From Deltaproteobacteria bacterium (GTDB taxonomy: Bacteria; Desulfobacterota; Desulfobacteria; Desulfobacterales; SpSt-501): a DNA stretch of 64,000 nucleotides. Position numbers and translations under genes: made by a program. How positions within the stretch are numbered: the first letter of the stretch is position 1; every line of letters begins with the position of its first letter. Below are positions 35,692 to 42,794 of the stretch, piece after piece. The notes beneath the pieces are model-generated. The model was not told where the DNA came from. It was given only the letters and a program-made list of their open reading frames with translations, and did not search any database. Location: contig JACRCN010000105.1 of the NCBI GenBank assembly GCA_016219005.1, positions 23,808-87,807 of the forward strand. Reading direction: 5' to 3'.

Positions 35692-36363
35692 ATGAATCCA
35701 AAAAACTCAGCCGACTCTGCCGAACCGCATTGGGTCAGAATGCGTTTTAAAAACAACAAGGTCTGGGTGGCGGCGGACGCCGAGGGCCGGCCGCTCGAAA
35801 TTGGCGGCCGCGCTCTGATCAAATATCAATTGGACCAGCCCCAGGACTACCGGGTCGGGACGGAAAACCTGCGCCGCCTGGCAGAGGTGGCTGCAGCCCC
35901 GCGCGCGCCCGCAGCCAAAGTGCCCCGCCGGCCGGCTGCGGCCGTCACGGACCGCCCGGAGGAGGGGGTCGTGCACATCTACACGGACGGGGCTTCGTCC
36001 GGGAACCCCGGGCCCTCCGGCATCGGCGTGGTGCTGATTTACGGCTCACAACGAAAGGAAATCGGGGAATACATAGGTGAGGCGACCAACAACATCGCCG
36101 AACTGCTGGCGATTCAGAAGGGGCTGGCGGCGGTGAAAAAGAAAAACCTGCCCGTCCGCGTCTATACGGACAGCAGCTATGCCCACGGGGTGCTGACTCG
36201 GAATTGGAAAGCAAAGAAGAACCAGGAGTTGATCGCCGCCATCCGCAAAGACATGGCGGCTTTCAGGGATCTCAGGCTCGTCAAGGTGGAGGGGCACAAA
36301 GGCGTTGTGGAGAACGACCGCGCCGACCGGCTGGCCGTAGCGGCCACCAAAGAGGCGCTGTAA
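35692..36363 (+). CDS. rnhA: Ribonuclease HI with an N-terminal extension
   Basis: RNase HI removes the RNA strand of RNA-DNA hybrids. The C-terminal domain (about residues 90-223) has all four catalytic acidic residues: Asp in IYTDGASSGNPGP, Glu in NNIAELLAI, Asp in VYTDSSYAHGV, and Asp in VENDRADRLA. The first 90 residues are an added segment (VRMRFKNNKVWVAADAEGRPLEIGG) joined by an Ala/Pro linker. It could bind nucleic acid, but I do not recognise it as the eukaryotic hybrid-binding domain. The gene stands alone between the NamZ-like gene and a small membrane protein on the opposite strand. Confidence 0.92.
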   Translation: MNPKNSADSAEPHWVRMRFKNNKVWVAADAEGRPLEIGGRALIKYQLDQPQDYRVGTENLRRLAEVAAAPRAPAAKVPRRPAAAVTDRPEEGVVHIYTDGASSGNPGPSGIGVVLIYGSQRKEIGEYIGEATNNIAELLAIQKGLAAVKKKNLPVRVYTDSSYAHGVLTRNWKAKKNQELIAAIRKDMAAFRDLRLVKVEGHKGVVENDRADRLAVAATKEAL

Positions 36364-36458
36364 CGGAACTGAATTCAAAACCCCTGAAGACCGCTGGCAG
36401 CGCCGCACGCGCTATGCCCGGGCCGTGATGTGCGTTTTGGAATCGGCTTGAGGGGCCA

Positions 36459-36489
36459 GGGCCCGGCCCCGGAGCGGTCTGCCGGGCCC
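36459..36489. terminator. GC-rich hairpin between rnhA and the small membrane protein gene
   Basis: GGGCCCGGC (36459-36467) pairs perfectly with GCCGGGCCC (36481-36489) around a 13-base loop. The genes on both sides converge here, as expected for a terminator. No clear T-run follows, so it may be Rho-dependent or simply a stable hairpin. Confidence 0.45.
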
Positions 36490-36504
36490 CACCGTTTCCG
36501 GCAG

Positions 36505-36792
36505 TTATTCTGGCTTGCGCTCCGTTTTAAGCGAATCCAGTTCTTTTTTGAGATCGGATATTTCGCTCTTGTACTTTTCGAGCTCATCGACGGGCATCGA
36601 CGGCGCGGGCGACTCATCCTTCTTCCAGGTATCCTTCATCTCGTCGAATCCGAGATAGATCGCCAGCCCCCCGCCCAGAAGCAGCAACACCGGGATGGTG
36701 CCCTTAAGCACCATGAGGAAATCCGCCCACCACACGCCCAGCCCGATCAGACCTAATGCTGCAGCCACCGCACCACCAACCAAAGTCTTCAT
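36505..36792 (-). CDS. Small two-helix membrane protein with a coiled-coil tail
   Basis: A 95-residue protein with no family I can name. Two hydrophobic helices (MKTLVGGAVAAALGLIGLGVW and LMVLKGTIPVLLLLGGGLAIYLGF) are followed by a charged tail. The tail (VDELEKYKSEISDLKKELDSL) is a short coiled coil. The start at 36792 is supported by AAGGAGGG upstream. The frame is open 15 codons further without a better ribosome site. It looks like a real inner-membrane protein of the YgaP or phage-shock type in shape only. It is convergent with rnhA. Confidence 0.6.
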   Translation of the reverse strand: MKTLVGGAVAAALGLIGLGVWWADFLMVLKGTIPVLLLLGGGLAIYLGFDEMKDTWKKDESPAPSMPVDELEKYKSEISDLKKELDSLKTERKPE

Positions 36793-37229
36793 AACCTCAC
36801 GCCCTCCTTTTCCATATTCGATAGAATTCGGTTTCACTTTCGCGAAATCGGGTCATCTCCTGTGCGCGCATGCGAACGAACGCCGCCAGCGTTCCGGAAA
36901 AGACCGGACACGATCCCTGGGGTTCGATTTTTATAACACAACGATTTGACCAAGACAAGGCCATTTTGAACTCCACTGCGCCCGGCGGCGGGGCATCCGG
37001 ACCCCGGCCGCCATCAGCTGCCCGCAGGGGGCGGACTTGGATTTTCAGCTGCAGGCAGAAACGACCGGAGTCCCCCCGCGCTTTTGCCGTTGAGGTTGCA
37101 AACGCGGCCCTGTTCTGCTACTGGCAAGCAAGTCGAACCTTCACAACCCGATTGATTTTTTATACTTCCGGGGCGGCTCAAGGCGCCGGGCCGGAAGATG
37201 AAAGCGTCTGACGTTTCGAGGCAGCACTC
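36793..37229. other. Divergent intergenic region before plsB
   Basis: This 437-base region holds no gene I can support. It has an AT-rich patch (36925-36960, with TATAAC and TTGACC) and a second one just before plsB (37140-37165, TTCACA and TATACT at 15 bases spacing). Both could be promoter parts, but neither is a clear match. A GC-rich palindromic segment lies near 36985-37020. Confidence 0.5.
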
Positions 37230-39866
37230 ATGGAACATCCCACCTCTGCTCGGCAGACCGTGGCCGGCCGGGCCCGGCGCTGGATCGACCGGATCCTCCA
37301 CGGCACGCATCATCACTACCGCAACGTGCTGCCGGACGATCCCGGCCCCGTCCTGTCGCGGGCCCTCGAGCTCTTCTATTCCGGGGTGCGGCTCGAAGCG
37401 CCCCAGACCGCCGCTCTGCGCCAGTTGCCTGCCAACGCCATCGTCGTCTACGCTTCGAAGTTCAAGAGCGACTTTGCGTTTCTCTTCGCCTACCACCGCT
37501 ACCGCCACCTGGGCTTGCACTTCCCCCGCCTCGGTCTCGGCGGCCGGTTTTTCATCTGGCAGCCGCCCTCCCGGATGCTGCGGATCCTGCTGGCGCACGC
37601 CGACAGCCTGCTGCGGCACGGGCGGTGGCCTGACCCCTACGGCAGCGGCTTTCTCCACGACGAGTTGCTGAAGGCGGGGGCCGGTTTTTTCACGCTGATC
37701 CAGAAAAAGCGTTTCTGGCAGCGCTCCGGCAAGGGGTCCGTCGACCCGGTGGAGTTCCTGATCCGCCTGCAGAAGACCACCGCGCAGCCGGTTCTCGTTG
37801 TGCCGCAAATCATGTTCTTCGGCAAAAGGCCCCGGCGGGCGCACCCCACCTTGATCGACATGCTGTTCGGCCCCGATGACGAACCGGGCAGGCTCCGGCG
37901 GCTCGCGGTCATGTTCAAGCAATCCGGCAACGCCTTCGTCGAAATCTCGCCGCCGATCAGCGTGCAGCGTTTTCTCGAACGACCCGACATCGCCCCGCAC
38001 GTCCCCGAGTATCAGGCGGCCATTTTGCGGGGCGAGATCCTGGCCCAGATCAACCGCCACCGCCAGAGCATCACCGGACCGGTGCTCAAATCCCGCGCGG
38101 AGCTGAGGGAAAGCATCCTGAGCGGGGAGCGCTTCCAGCAAACCCTCCAGTCTCACGCGCAGACGCACGGCTTGGCGTTCGCCGAGGTGCGGATGAAAGC
38201 CGCGGAGTACCTGAACGAAATCGCAGCCGCATTCAGCCCGAGTTGGATCCTGGTATATTCCCACATTGTCGCCTGGCTCCTGCGGACCCTGTTCGACGGG
38301 CTGTCGATGAACCCGGAGGACCTTGCGGCCATCAAGCGCATGAGCCTGAGGGGGCCCCTTGTCTTCATCCCGTCGCACAAGAGCCATTTCGACTACCTGC
38401 TCATCTCCTACGTCCTTTACCAGAATGATCTGCCCTGCCCCCTGGTGGCCGCCGGCAAGAACCTCTCGTTCTGGCCGATGGGGCCGCTGTTCCGGCGGGG
38501 CGGAGCTTTTTTCATCCGCCGGACATTCCGGGGCGCTGTCCTGTATTCACGCACCTTCACTGAATACATCCACAAGATCATCGAGGAGGGCTACAACGTC
38601 GAGCAGTTCATCGAAGGCGGCCGCAGCCGCACCGGCAAACTGCTGCTGCCCAAGCTGGGGATGCTGTCCATCCTCCTGAGCGCCTACAAGAAAGGGGCGT
38701 GCCCCGACATGGTGTTCGTGCCCGTGTCCATCGGCTACGATCGGGTCCTGGAGGACAAGTCCTACCTGCAGGAGATCGAAGGCGGCGCCAAACAGGCGGA
38801 GAACTTTCGACAGGTCGTCCGCGCCCGGAAATTCTTGAGAAAACGCTACGGCAAGGTCTATCTTCGGTTCGGGGACCCCATATCCCTGAAGGACCTGGAG
38901 GCCCGCGACGGTCAGGACCGCACCGAGATGACCCCCAAGGAGCTGAGCCGCTTCTGCCGCAACCTGGCGCACCGGATCGCCTATGAGATCGACCGCGTGA
39001 ACGTCGCCACACCGCACGCGCTCGCAGCCGCCGCCATTCTCAACGCCGCCCGGGAACGTTTTTCGTTCGAAGAACTGATGTCGGTCGCCGAGGTCTACTT
39101 GAACCATCTCTGCGCCATCGAGACCCGGATCGCCGACACTCTGATCCTGGACCACCGGCGGGCGATCGCCCACGCCCTGGATTCCTATGTCCAGCGCAGG
39201 GCCCTGGAGGCCTTGAGACTCGACCCGCAGGACCCGGCCGAGTCGGCCGGCTTCGTGCTGAGCGAGGGGAAAAGGCCGCTCTTGGACTACTACAAGAACA
39301 ACTGCATCGCGTTCTTTATCCCCGCCGCGTTCACCGCGCTGGCCATCCTCCAAAAGGACGCGTTTCAGTTTACGGCATCGGACCTGCACACCGACTACGA
39401 ATTCCTGCAGAATCTCTTCCAGTTCGAGTTCGTCTTCGACAGCGACACCACCGCCGCGCAGCTGATGCACCGGGCGCTCAAGACCTTTGTGGACGATGCC
39501 GTGCTGGTCCCCCATCCGAGCCTGCCGGACACCTGCAACGTGACCGCCGCCGGTTACCGCAAGCTGAAGCTCTTCGCCATGTTTCTCAAAACGCTGCTGG
39601 AATCCTACGGGATCGTGGCCCATTACCTGGTGCAGACCCCTTACGACGCCGCGGAGGCCAAGGACCGCATCAAGAAGATCGTCGCCCTGGGACGCCGGAT
39701 GCACCGGCGCAAGGAGCTCGACCATATCGAGGCCATCTCCAAGATCGCCTTCGAGAACGCCCTGGAGTATTTCGCGGCCGCCGGGGTCCGGGGCTCGGAA
39801 GACCGGGACCTGATCGCCCCACCGGCCGCGGCCATTCACCGTGCGTTGAAGCATCTGCAGCAATAA
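37230..39866 (+). CDS. plsB: Glycerol-3-phosphate 1-O-acyltransferase PlsB
   Basis: PlsB makes lysophosphatidate from glycerol-3-phosphate and acyl-ACP or acyl-CoA at the inner membrane. The 878-residue protein has the four acyltransferase motifs in order: PSHKSHFDYL (block I, HxxxxD), GGAFFIRRTF (block II), FIEGGRSRTGK (block III) and VFVPVSIGYD (block IV). The N-terminal 330 residues match the PlsB-specific extension (YRNVLPDDP, FFGKRPRRAHPTLIDMLFGPDDEPG). It is longer than the E. coli enzyme (about 807). A GAGG ribosome site lies 9 bases upstream. The MurU-AmgK fusion follows by 63 bases from the chosen start, so co-transcription is possible. Confidence 0.95.
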   Translation: MEHPTSARQTVAGRARRWIDRILHGTHHHYRNVLPDDPGPVLSRALELFYSGVRLEAPQTAALRQLPANAIVVYASKFKSDFAFLFAYHRYRHLGLHFPRLGLGGRFFIWQPPSRMLRILLAHADSLLRHGRWPDPYGSGFLHDELLKAGAGFFTLIQKKRFWQRSGKGSVDPVEFLIRLQKTTAQPVLVVPQIMFFGKRPRRAHPTLIDMLFGPDDEPGRLRRLAVMFKQSGNAFVEISPPISVQRFLERPDIAPHVPEYQAAILRGEILAQINRHRQSITGPVLKSRAELRESILSGERFQQTLQSHAQTHGLAFAEVRMKAAEYLNEIAAAFSPSWILVYSHIVAWLLRTLFDGLSMNPEDLAAIKRMSLRGPLVFIPSHKSHFDYLLISYVLYQNDLPCPLVAAGKNLSFWPMGPLFRRGGAFFIRRTFRGAVLYSRTFTEYIHKIIEEGYNVEQFIEGGRSRTGKLLLPKLGMLSILLSAYKKGACPDMVFVPVSIGYDRVLEDKSYLQEIEGGAKQAENFRQVVRARKFLRKRYGKVYLRFGDPISLKDLEARDGQDRTEMTPKELSRFCRNLAHRIAYEIDRVNVATPHALAAAAILNAARERFSFEELMSVAEVYLNHLCAIETRIADTLILDHRRAIAHALDSYVQRRALEALRLDPQDPAESAGFVLSEGKRPLLDYYKNNCIAFFIPAAFTALAILQKDAFQFTASDLHTDYEFLQNLFQFEFVFDSDTTAAQLMHRALKTFVDDAVLVPHPSLPDTCNVTAAGYRKLKLFAMFLKTLLESYGIVAHYLVQTPYDAAEAKDRIKKIVALGRRMHRRKELDHIEAISKIAFENALEYFAAAGVRGSEDRDLIAPPAAAIHRALKHLQQ

Positions 39867-39929
39867 CCTCAGAGGTTGATGGCTATCGATGAAACTTACA
39901 CTTTCCGTCTCCGAGCGCAACCCACTCCG

Positions 39930-41633
39930 ATGAAAGCATTGATCCTCGCCGCCGGCCTGGGGACACGCCTACGGCCCCACACCGCCATCACCCCGAAACC
40001 GCTGTTCACCGTGGCCGGAAGGACCTTGCTGGCAATCCACATCCGCAACCTGCAGGCGGCCGGCGGCGAGGCGGTCCTGGTCAACACCCATCACCGCCAC
40101 GCCGAGATCGAACGCTTCGTCGCTGCGCAACGCTTCGACATGCCGGTCATCACCCGCTTTGAACCCGCCCTGCTCGGCACCGGGGGCGCCATCAAGAATG
40201 CCGCTGATTTCTGGGACCACCGGCCGTTCATGGTCGTCAACGCCGACATCTTCTCAACCATCGATCTGCGACAGGTCTACGCGTTTCACCTCCGCCACCG
40301 TCCCGCCGCGACCCTGGTCCTCTGCGACGACCCGGACTTCAACACGGTAAGCGTCGACGCGCGTGGCCGCGTGATCGATTTTTCGACGCGGCCCGCCGAC
40401 GGCGCCCCCCGTCGGCTCACGTTCACCGGCATCCAGGTGCTTGATCCCGTGATTCTCGACTACCTTCCCGACGGCCGTTTCGCCCACAGCGTCGACGCCT
40501 TTCAGGCCATGATCGCCGACGGGCGAACGGTGCTGGCGTGCATCCCCGAAAACCCCGTCTGGAAAGACCTGGGGACCCCCGAACGTTACCGCGCGACCGC
40601 GCGGGAGCTCTCGGCGGCGGCGGCCTGGCGCGTCGCCTTCGGCGAGGACCCGGCGGCGGCGCTGGCGTGGGAGCAGATCGAGGGGGACGGCTCCGACCGG
40701 TGCTGGTTCCGGGTAAGCGCCGGGAGCCGGTCGCTGGTCATGGCCGACCACGGCCTGCGGCCTGCGACGCCGGTCGCCGAGGTGGATTCGTTCGTGACGA
40801 TCGGCCGGCACCTGAGAGACAAAGGACTTCCGGTACCGGAGATATTCTTCAGCGACACGTTCGCGGGGCTGGTCTTTCTGGAGGACCTGGGCGGCACCTC
40901 GCTTCAGGCGGCGGTGCAGCGCGAAAAAGACCGGGGCCGGGTCATGGACTGGTACCGTGCAATCATCGACAGCTTGATCGCCCTGTCCATGCAGGGTGCC
41001 GGCGGCTTCGACACGGCGTGGGCCTTCCAGACGCCACGCTACAGTCGCGAGCTGATTCTCGAGCGCGAGTGCCGGTATTTCGTTGATGCCTTTTTAAACC
41101 GCGTGGCCGGCATGAACGCCGGCGTTGAGGACTTCGAGGACGAGTTCGCCGTCATCGCGGACGGCGCGCTGAGCCATGCCGTGGAGGGGTTCATGCACCG
41201 CGACATGCAGTCGCGCAACATCATGCTGAAGAACGGGCGCTGGCATTTCATCGATTTCCAGGGCGGCCGGCTCGGTCCGGTTCAGTACGACCTGGCATCG
41301 CTGCTGATCGACCCGTACGTGGGCCTGACGCCTGCCGAGCAAGCCAGCCTTCTGGACTATGGGATCCGGCGCCTGGCGGCGATGCGGCCGACCGACGCCG
41401 CATGCTTCCGGCAGGGCTTCGAGCACTGCGCCCTCGCCCGCAATCTGCAAATCCTAGGTGCCTTCGGTTTTCTCAGCACCGTGAAGGCCAAGCCGTATTT
41501 CGCCGACTACATCCCCGCGGCCCTGAGAAGCCTGAGCGAACGTCTGGCGGCTTTCGGCGATCGCTGTTTTCCGAAATTGAAGAAAATCCTGAAGCAGACA
41601 ACGGAAAAACTGGGCGTAGCCGCGAAGCGATAG
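39930..41633 (+). CDS. MurU-AmgK-like fusion: nucleotidyltransferase and sugar kinase
   Basis: One reading frame joins two enzymes. Residues 1-225 are a sugar-1-phosphate nucleotidyltransferase: LILAAGLGTRLRPHTAITPKPL, LLGTGGAI, VVNADIF and the lysine in VWKDLGTPERY. This is the MurU/GlmU-N type. Residues 240-560 are an aminoglycoside-phosphotransferase fold. Its catalytic loop FMHRDMQSRNIM and metal site FIDFQGGRLGPVQYDLASLL match AmgK, the anomeric kinase for MurNAc and GlcNAc. In Pseudomonas the two are separate adjacent genes that bypass de novo UDP-MurNAc synthesis. I use the ATG at 39930 (MKALILAAG). An earlier ATG at 39879, with AGAGG close upstream, would add 17 residues. Both active sites are intact. 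Confidence 0.85.
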   Translation: MKALILAAGLGTRLRPHTAITPKPLFTVAGRTLLAIHIRNLQAAGGEAVLVNTHHRHAEIERFVAAQRFDMPVITRFEPALLGTGGAIKNAADFWDHRPFMVVNADIFSTIDLRQVYAFHLRHRPAATLVLCDDPDFNTVSVDARGRVIDFSTRPADGAPRRLTFTGIQVLDPVILDYLPDGRFAHSVDAFQAMIADGRTVLACIPENPVWKDLGTPERYRATARELSAAAAWRVAFGEDPAAALAWEQIEGDGSDRCWFRVSAGSRSLVMADHGLRPATPVAEVDSFVTIGRHLRDKGLPVPEIFFSDTFAGLVFLEDLGGTSLQAAVQREKDRGRVMDWYRAIIDSLIALSMQGAGGFDTAWAFQTPRYSRELILERECRYFVDAFLNRVAGMNAGVEDFEDEFAVIADGALSHAVEGFMHRDMQSRNIMLKNGRWHFIDFQGGRLGPVQYDLASLLIDPYVGLTPAEQASLLDYGIRRLAAMRPTDAACFRQGFEHCALARNLQILGAFGFLSTVKAKPYFADYIPAALRSLSERLAAFGDRCFPKLKKILKQTTEKLGVAAKR

Positions 41634-41750
41634 CCCGCGGTGTCGGAACCATTCAGCACTGGTTTTTTCCCGATGCCCTACGTCCTCTGCCCTGTGCCCA
41701 TCCGCCGATGGGTCAACAGGCCAAACCATTTCAAAACGGAGGTTCCCCGC

Positions 41751-42581
41751 ATGCATCCCATCAACGTCATGGTCAACGGAATACCCGGAAACGTTGCCGG
41801 CACAGTGGCCCGGCACGTGGCCGCCGACGCGCGCTTCGAACTGCTCCCGTTTTCACTGACCGGCCCCGAGATTGTCCAGGCGGAGGCTGCCGTTGAGGGC
41901 CGGCCCGTTCGCCTCATCCGTCCCGGACAGCGCGCCGAGGCCATTGCTCAAATCCGGGAGCAGTACGGCCGGTTCCTGAGCGTTGACTACACCCACCCCG
42001 CCGCCGTTAATGCCAACGCCGAGTTCTATTGCCGGTGGCGGCTGCCTTTTGTCATGGGGACCACCGGAGGCGACCGCCAACACATCGAGCAGACCGTCCG
42101 CGGCTCCGATATCGCCGCCGTGGTGGCCCCGAACATGGCCAAGCAGATCGTGGGCTTCCAGGCCATGATGGAGTATGCCGCCGACACGTTCCCGGGGCTG
42201 TTCCAGGGCTACACCCTCGAAATCCGGGAAAGCCACCAGAGTGCTAAGGCCGACACGAGCGGGACCGCCAAGCTCATGGTAGGCTACTTCAATCGCCTGG
42301 GGGTCCCTTTTTCGGAGGAGCAGATCGCCAAGGAGCGTGATCCGCAGGTGCAGAGCCTCCGCTGGGGTGTTCCCGAACAATACCTGACGGGCCACGGCTG
42401 GCACACCTACACTCTGGTTTCAGCGGACAAGACCGTTCGGTTCGAGTTCACCCACAACGTCAACGGCCGGGACATCTATGTGCTGGGCACGCTTGATGCC
42501 CTGCTCTACCTGGAGAGAAAACTCGCCGCCGGCGCGAAGGGACAACTCTACACTATGATCGACGTACTGAAGGGAGCCTGA
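41751..42581 (+). CDS. dapB: Dihydrodipicolinate reductase-like protein, plant DapB type
   Basis: A 276-residue protein starting INVMVNGIPGNVAGTVARHVA, a Rossmann strand-loop-helix for NAD(P)H. VDYTHPAAVNANAEFYCRWRLPFVMGTTGGDR and MAKQIVGFQAMMEYAA match the plant-type DapB branch rather than the short bacterial one. IRESHQSAKADTSGTAKLM is the substrate-binding block with a conserved His and Lys. The reaction is reduction of the dihydrodipicolinate precursor in lysine and meso-diaminopimelate synthesis. CGGAGG lies 8 bases before the ATG at 41751. An open frame runs 37 codons further up without a good start. It follows the MurU-AmgK gene and may also serve cell-wall supply. Confidence 0.85.
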   Translation: MHPINVMVNGIPGNVAGTVARHVAADARFELLPFSLTGPEIVQAEAAVEGRPVRLIRPGQRAEAIAQIREQYGRFLSVDYTHPAAVNANAEFYCRWRLPFVMGTTGGDRQHIEQTVRGSDIAAVVAPNMAKQIVGFQAMMEYAADTFPGLFQGYTLEIRESHQSAKADTSGTAKLMVGYFNRLGVPFSEEQIAKERDPQVQSLRWGVPEQYLTGHGWHTYTLVSADKTVRFEFTHNVNGRDIYVLGTLDALLYLERKLAAGAKGQLYTMIDVLKGA

Positions 42582-42686
42582 TGCATAACCGGCGCAAGGC
42601 ACAGAGTGCAAGGTGCGTTGTATCTTGAAAGGCATGTATCTTACTGTATTTTTTAGTTATTAATACTATTGTCAAGCCCTCGCACT

Positions 42687-42715
42687 TTGACTTCGAGGCC
42701 TGAGTCCGATATAAT
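42687..42715 (+). promoter_or_regulatory. Near-consensus sigma-70 promoter for the 831-residue protein gene
   Basis: TTGACT (42687-42692) and TATAAT (42710-42715) are exactly 17 bases apart. This is the best sigma-70 match noticed in the window. Transcription would begin around 42722, about 73 bases before the ATG at 42795. Confidence 0.8.
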
Positions 42716-42720
42716 AATGT

Positions 42721-42737
42721 AAGTGTCGATGACACTT
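42721..42737. promoter_or_regulatory. Operator-like palindrome at the start point of the same promoter
   Basis: AAGTGTC (42721-42727) and GACACTT (42731-42737) form a perfect 7-base inverted repeat around GAT. It lies right after the -10 box, where a bound repressor would block transcription. CACTTTGA also occurs at both 42684-42691 and 42733-42740, so a dimeric regulator could contact both sides of the promoter. Confidence 0.6.
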
Positions 42738-42794
42738 TGATATGGATGAACCGGTGCCACCGGGCGACGCTCGCGCGGCGGCTTTGAGGCGCAC

